Origin: Globisporangium splendens
Taxonomy: Eukaryota > Oomycota > Peronosporomycetes > Pythiales > Pythiaceae
DNA length: 64,000 bases
NCBI GenBank assembly: GCA_006386115.1
Contig: VFIW01000007.1
Span: 654,693 to 718,692, forward strand
Direction: 5' to 3'
Part shown: positions 53,424 to 64,000 of the stretch, one piece after another
How the letters are laid out: every line of letters starts with the position of its first letter
How positions within the stretch are numbered: the stretch's first letter is position 1
The notes under the pieces: model-generated
What the model saw: only the letters and a program-made list of their open reading frames with translations
The model's database searches: none
Told to the model about the DNA's origin: nothing
Made by a program: the position numbers and the translations under genes

Positions 53424-54671
53424 ATGCAGAACGCGAACCATATCGACGCGCGCGTGTTGCAGACAACGCTGGAGCACATCCGCGCGATCGGCGATGTCGA
53501 GGAGCCGTTCTACACCGTGGACCTGCGCTCCGTCGCCGCCAAGTACAAGCTCATCACGACGCTCATCCCGCGCGTGCAGCCGTTCTACACGATGAAGTGC
53601 AACCCGGACGTGCGCGTGTTCGAGCTGCTCACGGGACTCGGCTGCGGCGTCGACTGCGCGAGTCAGCCCGAGATCGCGTTCGCGCTGCGCCACGGCGTTG
53701 CGCCCGACCAGCTCATCTACGCAAACACAATCAAACAAAAATCCCATTTGCACTTCGCCAAGACCCACGACGTGGCGCTCATGACGTTTGACAACGTCGA
53801 CGAGCTCGTCAAGGTGGACAACGAGTACCACGACGCCAAGCTCGTGCTGCGCATCCAAGTCGACGACTCCAAGTCACGCCACCAACTTGGCGCCAAGTTC
53901 GGCGCTTCGCTCGCAGACATCCCGCTGCTCTTGGAGACTGCGAAGCAGCGCAGACTCAATGTCGTGGGCGTGTGCTTCCACGTCGGCGTCGGCGTGCTGG
54001 ACGCCACGGCCTTCAGCGACGCGATCCAGCGCGCCAAGACGGTCTTCGACATGGCCGAGCCGTTCGGGTTCCACTTTGATCTGCTGAACGTCGGCGGGGG
54101 CTTTGCTGGCGACGATCTGGGGCCAGTGACAATCCAAGACGCTGCTACGGCCGTTAACAGCGCACTCGGTGAGTATTTCCCAGAGTCCTCGGGTGTGCGA
54201 GTCATCTCGGAACCTGGTCGGTACTTTGTCTCGGCGTGTGCGACGTTGAATCTCAACGTCATTGGCCGCAAAACGGACCCGACGCTGACGGCGCGAGCGA
54301 AAGCGGAGCACGAGGCTCATGAACACGTGCCGCGGTACATGTACTTTGTCAATGACGGCGTCCACGGATCCTTCAGTGCACCGTACTTGTTCAAGCTCTA
54401 CGACCCGATCCCAATCGTCATGTCTGGCAAAGCCGTGGAAAGCAGCGCTGATAATGCAAACCCTGTGGTGCCGTCGAGTGTCTGGGGGCCAACGTGTGAT
54501 GGCAAGGACTTCATCACGAAGGAGACGCAGCTCCCCGTGTTGGAGATCGGCGACTGGATCACGTTCCCGCACATGGGCGCGTACGGCTTTGCGACGGGCG
54601 GCACGTTCAACGGCTTCCTCTTGCCTGACAAGATTTACGTCGAGCTCGACAACGAGGCGGCGACGCCGTGA
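53424..54671 (+). CDS. ODC1: Ornithine decarboxylase
   Basis: PLP-dependent enzyme making putrescine, first step of polyamine synthesis. Single exon, 415 residues. FYTMKCNPD holds the PLP Lys, GVDCASQPEI and IYANTIKQKSHL follow, RIQVDDSKSRHQLGAKFG binds the cofactor region, LLNVGGGFAGDD is the Gly loop, SEPGRYFVSACATL the phosphate/Glu block, and VWGPTCDGKDFI carries the active-site Cys and Asp. VCFHVGVG has the His that stacks on PLP, but the following Ser of the usual FHVGSG is Val. The C-terminus ends soon after TGGTFNGFLLPD, with no long antizyme-dependent degradation tail. It could in principle be another group-IV decarboxylase, but CDG is ODC-like. Confidence 0.93.
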   Translation: MQNANHIDARVLQTTLEHIRAIGDVEEPFYTVDLRSVAAKYKLITTLIPRVQPFYTMKCNPDVRVFELLTGLGCGVDCASQPEIAFALRHGVAPDQLIYANTIKQKSHLHFAKTHDVALMTFDNVDELVKVDNEYHDAKLVLRIQVDDSKSRHQLGAKFGASLADIPLLLETAKQRRLNVVGVCFHVGVGVLDATAFSDAIQRAKTVFDMAEPFGFHFDLLNVGGGFAGDDLGPVTIQDAATAVNSALGEYFPESSGVRVISEPGRYFVSACATLNLNVIGRKTDPTLTARAKAEHEAHEHVPRYMYFVNDGVHGSFSAPYLFKLYDPIPIVMSGKAVESSADNANPVVPSSVWGPTCDGKDFITKETQLPVLEIGDWITFPHMGAYGFATGGTFNGFLLPDKIYVELDNEAATP

Positions 54672-54907
54672 GCAATAGAGACTTGGCTTATCTCCGTGCT
54701 GGAACACCTTGGCATGATAGCTTGTATCCCTTCAACGACACACAAGCGATCAGGAATTCTTACTCACCACCACGCAAATATCCATCCATAGGTCTCAATT
54801 TTGTCACTAAACGAGTGTCACTGCACACACCAATTACATTCAAAAAACCACAAAATTTCTTCTCCTTGTCGCTGAAGCTTTGCTCTACCGATCGCAACTT
54901 CCGCTCA

Positions 54908-57900
54908 TTAGTACACGAGCTGCGCACTCTCCAGGAGGCTGTAGAACACGCCGTCTCCAGATGCCACGAGCTCTTGCACCGTGCCGAAATCCTCGACGCC
55001 GCCGTCGGCCATCACCAAGATCTTGTCAAACTCCAGGACCGTGTCTAGCCGATGCGCGATGCACAGCAGCGTCGTGCTCGAGTCGAGGATCTCATACACC
55101 AGATCTTGCACGCTGCAGTCGGTTTCCTGGTCGGTGGCAGTTGTGGCTTCGTCGAGAATCACGATGCGTGATCTGAACACCAGCGCTCGTGCGAGACACA
55201 GCAGTTGGCGCTCACCCGTGCTCCAATTCGACAGCATCCCCGTGATGGGCGCATCCAACGACGCTTGCACTTTGAGAATTGACGCCTCGACGCCCGTTTT
55301 CTTCAGAATCTTCCACAGCACTGCGTCTTCAACGTGGTTCATCGGGTCGAGGTACTCGCGCAAGGACGAGTTCGTGAACACTGGGTTCGGCGGAACGTAC
55401 GACACTTTCGATCGCAGGGTCTTCAAGTGGAGTCGCGTCACGTCCACGCCGTCAATCTGGATCACACCGTACGCTGGATCATTGACGCGCATGAGCGCCA
55501 TCGCCAAGGACGACTTGCCTGCACCACTTCGACCCACGACTCCGATCTTCTGGCCACCGTCTATGTGGAAGCTCACGTTTTTCAGCGCCATGGCTCCAGT
55601 TAAAACTGCATTGGTTCTGGCGTTCGTGGGTGGATGCGCGTCAGCTCCATCGTACTGGAAAAACACGTTGTGGAAGGTGATCGATCCTTTGCGCGGCCAG
55701 AACGGGTCCAGCGGCAACTGATTCTGGCTCAGTGCTCCCTCTGGCTCAACGTCGATGTACTCCAAGATACGTTGGACACACGCCAGATCCTTTTCCAGGA
55801 GGTTCCAATTCGCAAAGCTGTTTTTCATATCGTCGCGGATATTCAAGAGCAAAAACAGAAGCAGCCCGATGGTGGCTGGCTGATTGGAGTACGATGGATC
55901 GTGGCCAAACGCGATGAGCGCGATCAAGAGCGAACTCGTCAACAGACTCTCCATAAGCAAACAGCGGATTGCGACCCACGTCTCGAATGTCCACATCGAT
56001 ATTAAAATACGCGTCGCCTGGTCCACTTTCTCGCCATAATTGCGTGCGACACGGAGCCGCTGTTCCGAGCCAAACGCAGCGATCACACGTCGGCCATTCA
56101 TGGACTCGGTCACATAGTTGAACATCGGTGACAGCGTTTCTCGAAACATCAGGTAGATCTCGCCCGATGGCTTGTTCGATTCAATGCCGTCGCGCCAGAA
56201 CGCGCCGAGAATGCCCGTCGTCACCACCAAGTTCGCGATCACCACCACCCACCATATTGCCATGGACATGGCATCGCTCTGCAGCGCGAAGCTGTTGCCT
56301 TTTAGGACATGACCACTCAACCATGCCAGCGACGCAAACAGCGAGCAGTAGGTGCTGAAAAAACTTCGAAGCAGCGTGAAGATGACGCCTTGGAGCGACG
56401 AATCCACGGATTTCAGATCTCGAGCGTACCGATTGAGGATCTTGCCAACCGAATTCGTCGAGAAAAATCGCATTGGAGCGTGTAGCAAAGCCGAAGTCAT
56501 GCACTCGAAGAGTTTCCCAGCAGCAGTCAGCGAGAACGAGAACGTCGCAAACGCCGCACAGAGAAACGAGACGCAGCTTCCACCTACCGTCCAAAGGTAT
56601 CGCTTGAACAGCATATCTGTATACACCATGGCTTCTGGCGAGTTTTCGGCATCATCACAGGATCCGATCCATCGACTGAAGTAGTACACGCTCATGGTGG
56701 AGAGAACTTGCGTCATGTGGTGGAGGAAGATGACAATGCAAAGCACCGACACGCTCTGCGTGTACGCGATATACTCCTTCAGCACCGCGCTCCACCCTTT
56801 CCGGCGGTAAGCGCATGACGCGTGGTTCGCCACATTGTGCGTCGGAGATTGCTGAGAGCGTGGCGCAGACTGGAGCTTCAGAACCAACGGATTCAAAAGC
56901 ACCGACGCGTTAAGCCGAAGAGTACGAGCTTCCGTGGTCGATGAAGCAGGAGGTGCATCTTTGCGCTTCCTCACTAGACCTCCGCGAGTTGCAGTGTCAC
57001 CGAGGAGCACCTTCCGTTTCGACACGAACGCACGTGGCACGGACCGATTCTCTGCTGCTGCTCGTCGAGACAGCGTGCGAGGCTGGCGCCCCTCGTTCTG
57101 GAGCTTTGGTTCCTGAATCACCATCTGCTCCACTAGAATGGCGCGATCGACGTACTCGCACAGGATCAACTCGGGATTGTGCGTGGAGAGGATAATTGTC
57201 TTGTCGTGTAGTAGTTGACCCATGCACTTCAGCAAGATCTCGCATTGGACGATACTGTCGACGCTATCAAGGGGTGCATCCAGTATGTAAATATCTGCAT
57301 CAGCATAACACGCACGCGCCAACGCCACCCGGGCTTGCTGACCACCAGACATACTGACGAGTCCATGTGAGCCAATGACCGTGCGGTCGCCTGCCGGTAA
57401 ATTTGTGAGATCTTCGATCAGACAACAAGCTTCCAGTACACTCCAGTATCGCACCTCATCAAACTCTTTCCCAAAGAGGATGTTGTCGCGTATCGTCATC
57501 GACTGGATCCACGGCACCTGCGAGCAATACGCCACAGAGCCATTGAGGTACACTCCCCCGCGCTTCTTTGGTAGAAAACCCAGTAGCGCAGACAGAAACA
57601 CCGACTTGCCGCAGCCGACTTTGCCATGGATCACAACAAATTCTCCTCGTTTCACGCGGATGTTGACGTTTGTCAGCAAATCTGGGGCTTCAGGAGACGT
57701 CGGGTTTGCAAACACGGCGCTGGCCACGGCGACGGCGTCTTCATCTGCGTTCCCAAGAGAATGTGTTCGTCCAGTTGAATCGCTGCTTTTGTTGCTTGGA
57801 GTGTGTGAAAGCTGTAAAACCGCGTAAATTCGCTCGAGCGAGACTCGAAACTGGAGAAACACTTGAATCACGCCGACTGCTGTAACAAACGCGTCGTTGA

Positions 57901-59101
57901 TGGCATGGAAGATCGCGACAGCGCTGAACGTGAACGCTGGTGACGCAAACGCATAATTGGGGACAATCAGCAGCAGCACACCCGTCGCAATCAGATTAAG
58001 GGACGGCGCGATCCACGTCAGCGTGTATCGAATCGTTCGCAGCAAGATATGGCGCTTGAGCACAAACTGCTCAGTCGAGCGCACCGTCATGATCCGCGTG
58101 AGTGCCCACTCTTCCCACGTATTGAGTTTCAGCGCGAGAATGTTCTGGAAGATGCGCTGCAGGATCCCAAAACGTTGATCGGAGATCGAGAGCCACTGTC
58201 GATACAGCGACGACTCTGACCAGTTCGCCAGCTGGATGAGCGAGTAGATGATGAACGACACGAACAAGATGCTGGTGATCACGCGACCTGCGACGAAGCG
58301 GAAAATCGTGAAAAAAACAAACAGCTCGAGCGGCAGCATCCACAGGCGATGGATCGTGCGGAACGCGTTCCCAACGGCTGAGATGTCGGTGGTAAACAGA
58401 TTCGGCGCGCCTTCGGAGATCTCTACGCGCGGCGAGCGGAAGCAGTTGGTGACCAGCACGCTCTCTAGCAACAGCACTTGCAGCGCGCCAGATGTCCGTG
58501 CTTCGACAAACCGCAGCAGGTAATCGGCCCATGCGAGCGAGTACGAGCGCAGAAAGCGCGATCCGAGCAGCATGAGCGTCCAGAACGCACCGCGCGAGTA
58601 CATGTCTCGCATCTGATGCGTCGCTGCAGAGTCCACAATAATATAAACAGCGATAGGTCCTAGTAATTCGCATGCGACCGACACGAGCGAGATCACGCCG
58701 CTCCACATGAGTAGTTTCCACTGGGTACAGCACACAGCAAACACGACCGACGACGTCTTGGCGAGCGCGCGCTTGAGCTGATTTGCACAGAATTCGCTCG
58801 TGTCTTCTTCTTTGAGGGACCACAGGTCGTCGAAGCGCAGCGGCCGTTGCGCGCACCGCTCCGCTAGTGGCCTGCACCAGCTGAAAAACACATACGACCA
58901 CCATGCGTGTGGACACGGGATCGCAGCGCTTTTCTGGCTTTGCTTCTGCCGCAGCCTCATCTTCTCGCGCTCGCCTGCCTGTCGCTGGACGTCGTCCACG
59001 TACTCGTCCTTGCACTCCTCAAGGTCGTCATCGTCTACAGCGTGGCCGTGGTCCTCGTCGAACGCCGCCGTCCCGTACGTCTTCATGCGCAGCGGCAGCA
59101 T
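54908..59101 (-). CDS. ABCC/MRP-type ABC transporter
   Basis: Full-size exporter of 1,397 residues in one exon, likely moving glutathione or other anionic conjugates. Two membrane domains alternate with two ATPase domains. NBD1: VIHGKVGCGKSVFLS (Walker A), VSMSGGQQARVALARA (signature), DADIYILDAPLDSVDS (Walker B with Asp instead of catalytic Glu, usual for MRPs). NBD2: VVGRSGAGKSSLAMAL, NWSTGERQLLCLARAL (signature with ST-GE in place of SxGQ), RIVILDEATTATD. The N-terminus has HAWWSYVFFSWCRPL and LWSLKEED typical of ABCC, without the extra TMD0. About 100 linker residues after NBD1 are basic and Ser/Thr-rich. Divergent with the FYVE gene over 290 bp. Confidence 0.95.
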   Translation of the reverse strand: MLPLRMKTYGTAAFDEDHGHAVDDDDLEECKDEYVDDVQRQAGEREKMRLRQKQSQKSAAIPCPHAWWSYVFFSWCRPLAERCAQRPLRFDDLWSLKEEDTSEFCANQLKRALAKTSSVVFAVCCTQWKLLMWSGVISLVSVACELLGPIAVYIIVDSAATHQMRDMYSRGAFWTLMLLGSRFLRSYSLAWADYLLRFVEARTSGALQVLLLESVLVTNCFRSPRVEISEGAPNLFTTDISAVGNAFRTIHRLWMLPLELFVFFTIFRFVAGRVITSILFVSFIIYSLIQLANWSESSLYRQWLSISDQRFGILQRIFQNILALKLNTWEEWALTRIMTVRSTEQFVLKRHILLRTIRYTLTWIAPSLNLIATGVLLLIVPNYAFASPAFTFSAVAIFHAINDAFVTAVGVIQVFLQFRVSLERIYAVLQLSHTPSNKSSDSTGRTHSLGNADEDAVAVASAVFANPTSPEAPDLLTNVNIRVKRGEFVVIHGKVGCGKSVFLSALLGFLPKKRGGVYLNGSVAYCSQVPWIQSMTIRDNILFGKEFDEVRYWSVLEACCLIEDLTNLPAGDRTVIGSHGLVSMSGGQQARVALARACYADADIYILDAPLDSVDSIVQCEILLKCMGQLLHDKTIILSTHNPELILCEYVDRAILVEQMVIQEPKLQNEGRQPRTLSRRAAAENRSVPRAFVSKRKVLLGDTATRGGLVRKRKDAPPASSTTEARTLRLNASVLLNPLVLKLQSAPRSQQSPTHNVANHASCAYRRKGWSAVLKEYIAYTQSVSVLCIVIFLHHMTQVLSTMSVYYFSRWIGSCDDAENSPEAMVYTDMLFKRYLWTVGGSCVSFLCAAFATFSFSLTAAGKLFECMTSALLHAPMRFFSTNSVGKILNRYARDLKSVDSSLQGVIFTLLRSFFSTYCSLFASLAWLSGHVLKGNSFALQSDAMSMAIWWVVVIANLVVTTGILGAFWRDGIESNKPSGEIYLMFRETLSPMFNYVTESMNGRRVIAAFGSEQRLRVARNYGEKVDQATRILISMWTFETWVAIRCLLMESLLTSSLLIALIAFGHDPSYSNQPATIGLLLFLLLNIRDDMKNSFANWNLLEKDLACVQRILEYIDVEPEGALSQNQLPLDPFWPRKGSITFHNVFFQYDGADAHPPTNARTNAVLTGAMALKNVSFHIDGGQKIGVVGRSGAGKSSLAMALMRVNDPAYGVIQIDGVDVTRLHLKTLRSKVSYVPPNPVFTNSSLREYLDPMNHVEDAVLWKILKKTGVEASILKVQASLDAPITGMLSNWSTGERQLLCLARALVFRSRIVILDEATTATDQETDCSVQDLVYEILDSSTTLLCIAHRLDTVLEFDKILVMADGGVEDFGTVQELVASGDGVFYSLLESAQLVY

Positions 59102-59391
59102 CGCGCCTCACGTTTTCTGCATGGCACATTTCCGCACACACACACTCTTGAAAATCGAACCCAGAACCAAAATGTGGAGCGGTTCAAGTTATATCTCACA
59201 TTTAAATGTAGAATAGTATGTGAGACGCTCGACACTCTAATGCAGGACGATATGTGGAACTCACTGTGAGATACGTGGTGGAACGCAGTGTTGGTAATCT
59301 GGCTCGGAGTCTCTCGTTTTTGTGTCCCAATAGATAGCAGCACACCGACTTCAAATAGAAAAGCAAACAGAGAAGAGAATATTCAGAAAGA
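59102..59391. promoter_or_regulatory. Divergent promoter, ABCC / FYVE, with inverted repeat
   Basis: 290 bp between divergent ATGs. TCTCACAT at about 59193 and ATGTGAGA at about 59218 form an 8-nt inverted repeat separated by 17 nt. Further CTCACTGTGAG palindromic sequence lies near 59262. Confidence 0.4.
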
Positions 59392-62300
59392 ATGGCGGAT
59401 CCGTTCTTCGACGAGGTGCGTGCATATGCGTCTATATGTCGCAGCTCTACACACTAACAGGCTCTCTGTCTATATGTATATATACACGCGCGTGCGTCTT
59501 TGCTCGTCGATGGCAGGACGACGACGGCGACTTTGACGATCTGTACGGCCATCCAGCCGTCAAGCGCGCAGAACCAGCGCCGAACAGCACGAGCCGCGGC
59601 GGCCGGTATCCAACTCCCTCTTCAAGCACGCACCCGCCGCCTGCGACCACACGGAGCAGCATGGACGACCACGGCGTGTACAGCTACCCGGTGAGCCCCG
59701 CGTCGAGCATCCCGAGCACGACGTATTCCCGGTCCGATGCCGGCGGCGGCCGCGCTCGACTGTCTTCTGCGACAACTCCAGGAAGAATCTCGATGAGTAA
59801 ACCGAGAAATAGACGCGAGCAGAGCGATGGAGGCGGCGGTAGAAGCTCAAGGAAGGCGCGCCGCAAAGGCAGCGAAGAGCTCTTTGATGTCGACTGGGAG
59901 GACGACAGCCGCGTGAAGGCGTGCTTCGTGTGCTCGAGTGGGTTTTCCCTCATGAAGCGAAAGCATCATTGCCGGTGAGGTTTCACTGTGATTTATGTAT
60001 CAGGCAGGCTTTATGTGCGGTCACTGGGTTAACATGACGGTGTTTCACTGTTGTTCTTTGCGTAGACATTGTGGGCGTGTAATGTGCTCCGATTGCTCGA
60101 CGTTTAGGTATTTCGAGGTTTCGCACAAGAAACATCGTGTGTGCTCTTCGTGCAACAGCGATCTGGCGCTCCGGAACCGTCTCGGTGGCCGAGAGACTGA
60201 CGACGAGGCATCTTATAATCGGTCTGTCGTGACCGACGACGAATTAGACGATGATGGCGGCTTCAATGCAACTCCGTCCAGCAGCTCGGAAAAAAAACGC
60301 GGCAAGTTTCGTGCGAGTCTTAAAAAGACGTTCACACCAAAGCACACCAAGAAAAGTGGCGATGAGCGACGGAAAGCGAACGAGGATACAAGACATGTTG
60401 ATGCCAGCAGCGAAAGCAACACTCGTGAAAGTGGTCAGATGCCTGTGCACCGACATCTCGAGGAGAGGAAAGAGTCGAGTGACCTGTTTGATGTCGCGGA
60501 CGATACGTGGTTCACCGATCCACAAGAAGGTGAGGCTCGAAGTGCGGCGTCGAAGAAGCAGAATCTGTTTGACTTTGATGGCGACAACAATTCCAACTTC
60601 GATTCGAGAAAACGTAACGAGAGCCAGCGGTACTCTTTGGCGCAACCCAAACTAGGCACAGCTGCCGACGAGTGGCAGGCCGAGCTCAGTCGCCATACGA
60701 TTGCAGGGACCAGTGGTGGCATGCCGAAGACGACGAGACAAGATTCGCTCTCCATTGATGCATACGCGTCTCGAAGTGATGACGAGTATGATACGGGTAG
60801 ACCACTGCGAATGGAGATGCCTCGTCCCAATCAACAGCATGCTGTCGTCAAAGCGGAGACGCACCATGAAGAAAAAGCACCCGCGGTTGTGCAACATGCA
60901 GTCGGACATGATGAGCGAGAGAACGAAGAAGACCAATCGCCAGGTCGCTTGACGCTCAAAGAAAATCTCAAGGGGATGTTCCATATTCACGGTAAGAAAG
61001 ACGGACGCAAGAAGGACAAGAAGAAAGACAAGCGCAACAGTGAACCTGAGGTCAAGAGCAGCAGCGTGCAGCCGCAAAGCGCGTCTGATCACAACAGCGC
61101 TGCTGTACAGCCTTTTGCTCCTGCTCAACCAGTAGTGAATTCCCAGGCTCGACCGACCTTTTACGACGCGAACGCTGATGACTTGGTTGTCGACGACACA
61201 CCGGGATACTTTGATCGCACAAACTCGCAAGCCTACAGATCGTCACCTGTTGATCCACAGCGAAGAGACACTGACTACTCTCGGTGGGCCAGCGCGCCAT
61301 TGCCAAAATCGGTCGAACCTCGCGCGATAATGAGCGATGCGGACTCGTACAGCATTATCGAGACTCCCACTCCGAACGATTCTCCTGCGACGACACAAGA
61401 CTCCAACGACACTAAAATGCCAGTTGCTTCCTCCTCACCTCAGGAAAAAAGCGGAAGCGGTTTGACCGGCGTCTTTAAAAGATTTTTCGGCATCTCCGCA
61501 TCAAAATCATCTGATAAGAATGCAGAATTATCACAGAAGGCACCACCTGCCGTGCCACCGACTGAAGTCGAAGCAGTGTCCTCCACCAGTACGTCAGCAA
61601 TTGTGGCTGAGGACAACAACTCGCAGATCGTGATGTATGATCCTCAGTCGTCTTCCCGAGAGTCGAACGTTTTGCAGCGAGGGACGTCATTTAACCGCTT
61701 CTCTATGATCGAGCGCTCTTTTCATGGGAGCGATGCCAGTCATCAGCTAGATGTAAGCAGGTACACTGTCGCCGAGTACTCCAACCCGACAACCGATTTC
61801 CCGCCGCGATCTGACACCATCATCACTACTACCACGACAAGACGAGTGTCTACATTTTCCTCGTCGACCTCCACCAGAGATGTCTCTCAGAAAAAGCGAC
61901 GAGATACGTTTGATGATTTGTTCGAGTCGCCAGATAGCCATGGGAAAAACGCTGCTGCGTCCGACGGAGGACGCCACACTTTGCCCACGCGAGCATGGGA
62001 CAGCGTTGTGACGAGCTCCACTTTTGCGACGCCGATGACGGGAGTCAGTCGCTTTGACCGCCGACGCGACAGCGATGTGCCGCAAGATCTTCCGACGTCG
62101 CGCTTGACTGATAGGGCAATGCTGGATCGCGGACGGGCGTCCTCGATCGGGCTCGGCGAAAGTCGTTTCGCGAACGAGCAGATGAGTCATGAGTCCAATC
62201 GACCAACTGGAAATGCGTGGAGTGCAGTGCATGCCGAGCCTACCTTTGGTGTCGCGACCTACGCTGTCCCGTCCAGCATATCCAGCGATCGTTTCGCGCG

Positions 62301-64000
62301 AAGCAGCAACACAAGCTATGACGAGCGCAGAGTCGACCAACCGACTGCGAGCCACAGTATCATGGAGGATTTGCACTATCAGCCTTCCAGTACGATACGC
62401 CCATCTCGAGAAACCAACTCCCTGGACGATTTCCTTGCTGAGTTTGAGCGACCGAATGATTATGTATTTGATCCTGTGACAGGAGGATACGTCTCTGCTT
62501 CAGCTCCGAAGCGGGCTAAAGAGTCTGTGGTTCATCGAAACGAGATCAGTTACACATCGATGCCTGCTCAAGAGCAAAGATCGCAGGTGATGCACATCAA
62601 CGAACTCCAAAATAGCCGACACGAGCAGCTTCAGCAATATGAGCAGTCTGCACGATATGAGCAGCCTGCACGATACGAGCAACCCCAGCGAACAAAGCAA
62701 GAAACGGTTCAAAGTGAAGCTCGTGGCGGTGAGGACGATGAACTTGACGAAACCATTGTGGACAAGATCTCGTCATTGGAAGGCGAACTTGCTGCACTGA
62801 AACAACTGATTCGAAAGCGGAAAGACCACGACCACCCACCAAGCGGCAGTCGAAACTCGCACATTGCAACTCGTTCTTCTACTGCAGTAGCGCGAAGCAG
62901 CACAACTGACCAAGGCTCTCGGAAGATGAGCATTTTCGATACCAACAGCAGCGATGAGGAAGAGATTGTCCGGAAGAAGCCCGCAAAGAAGAAAACTGCG
63001 AAGAAGAATGCGAAACGCCGCGATTCGTTTGCTGATCTCTTTGAAGACAGCCCAGTTGGAAGTTCCAATCTCGCTGGTGGAAAAGGTTATGAGGCGCTCT
63101 TTCAAGCTGGGTCCGATCCAACGCAAGGTAGCAGCGACGAGGAGGAGGACGCTAAAGAAAAAAGCCGCCGAGGCGCAAAGAGCAAAAGCGCTGTTTCTAT
63201 GGCTGTTACAGTGAAGACGTCTACGGAAACGGTGCAGTATGATGAGTTGAGCGATGAAGAAGACTTCCCGTCGCTGAAGAATCGAAGCAAGAACCGTTCG
63301 ACAACTCAGCGGAAGAAGAACGCTGTGACCAAATCACTCGAAGCTTCTTCAAGTGAGTCTGAAGAAGAGAAACGGCAGAAGAAGGCGTCATCGAAGATCA
63401 CCGCCTCTTCCGTTGGTACTGTCTCTACAAAGGAAACCAAGCCACCAAAGAAGAAGACATCGAAGCCAGCTGCTGTTGATCCAATTGACGCGCTCTTTGA
63501 TGCCTCGGATGAACGTGACGTGACCAACTTTTTCGAGCAAGATGAGAACAAGACCTCGAAGGCGAAAAATTTGCCTGATGCAGCGGTCGAAAGTGATAGT
63601 GATGATGAAAAGGTCAGCAAAAAGCAGGTGGATTCGAAGCAGCGGGATGTTCCAAAGCAAGAGGGAGTTGCAAAGGAGAATGCAGCAGTGAACAAAGTGG
63701 ACTCAGACGAAGAGTTTGCGCTCAGTTTGGCAAACACCAGGTCTGGACGCTCTCAACGTGGATCTCTCAAGTCAGCATTTGCGACGCCTTCACAAAGCGT
63801 TACTCGGGAAGCTGTTATCAAGGAAACAAACAGTGACGCTGACTCGGACGAGGAGTTTGCACTGAGCTTGAAGAATCGAAGAGCAGCAGCAAGCTCTGCG
63901 AAACGAGGATCACAACAAACTGACCAAGCGGCGTCCAGTTTCCAGGGTCTGCTTCAGAGCGCAACCCAGGGCAACGACAAGTTGGTGGACTCGGATGAAG
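59392..64000 (+). CDS. Large FYVE-domain protein with disordered, motif-repeating tail, 3' end outside window
   Basis: Exons 59392-59415 (MADPFFDE), 59517-59974 and 60066 to beyond the window, over 1,450 codons visible. The FYVE zinc finger is at about residues 142-190: VDWEDDSRVKACFVCSSGF (WxxD motif and first Cys pair), KRKHHCRHCGRVMCSDCS (R+HHCRxCG), VCSSCN. It should bind PI3P on endosomes. The rest is disordered, Ser/Asp/Lys-rich, with recurring short motifs: DLFDVADD, LFDFDGD, FDDLFESPD, FADLFEDSP, DALFDASDE, and DSDEEFALSLANTR / DSDEEFALSLKNRR. A short coiled coil (DKISSLEGELAALKQLIRKR) lies near 62760. No other folded domain before the window edge. Function: probably an endosomal scaffold (inference). 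Confidence 0.88.

Noticed and set aside
1..64000. tRNA, rRNA, CRISPR arrays, transposons, viral genes
   Set aside because: GGTTCGA-like B-box strings occur only inside repeats or coding sequence without a cloverleaf; no array of spaced repeats with unique spacers, no transposase, integrase or reverse transcriptase motif was found.

Overview
The window looks like nuclear DNA of an oomycete (Pythium/Phytophthora type). Genes are dense, coding sequence is GC-rich at third positions, and introns are few and mostly 50-100 nt with GT-AG ends. The content is typically eukaryotic: CCT chaperonin, eIF4E, a Qb-SNARE, HECT and RING ligases, a CFAP251 relic that fits a flagellated zoospore maker, and a signal-peptide Pro/Thr-rich wall-type protein. 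The sequence upstream of the gene at 43183 closely matches the oomycete initiator consensus. Gene calls are my reading of conserved motifs and splice sites, with no database search. Exon coordinates were checked for frame continuity by hand.

Layout. 1-5.2 kb: 3' part of a METTL22-like methyltransferase, a mitochondrial enoyl-CoA hydratase (AUH type), ribosomal protein eL15, a PP2C phosphatase. 5.4-12.5 kb: a secreted repeat protein with an apparent frame break, FAD synthase, an MMTAG2-family SR protein, a short Qb-SNARE. 12.7-21.2 kb: CCT6, a dead and a live copy of an unassigned protein with an acidic tail, a RING-H2 protein, a ketohexokinase-like PfkB kinase. 21.2-32.2 kb: a DUF676-type esterase, then two paralogous membrane HECT ligases pointing at each other with eIF4E and a small membrane protein between them. 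33-39.8 kb: a C2-DysF protein, a truncated CFAP251 tail abutting a C2 fragment, an unknown gene, a SEL1L/HRD3-like ERAD protein with a C-terminal LamG-like domain. 39.8-47.7 kb: an AGC kinase, a B12D/NDUFA4-like protein, an unknown three-exon gene, a UPF0598 protein, an F-box-cytochrome b5 fusion. 47.8-64 kb: two AlkB-like paralogues (one lacking an iron ligand), an amino-acid transporter, ornithine decarboxylase, an ABCC transporter, and the 5' part of a large FYVE-domain protein.

Strands alternate almost gene by gene, so most genes share either a short divergent promoter or a convergent 3' end. There is no operon-like logic. Themes recur rather than pathways: ubiquitin/ERAD (two HECTs, RING, F-box, SEL1L), mitochondrial small proteins, and recent local duplications (HECT pair, AlkB pair, DUF-like pair) in different stages of divergence. 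I saw no CRISPR array, rRNA, convincing tRNA, intact transposon or virus-derived gene.
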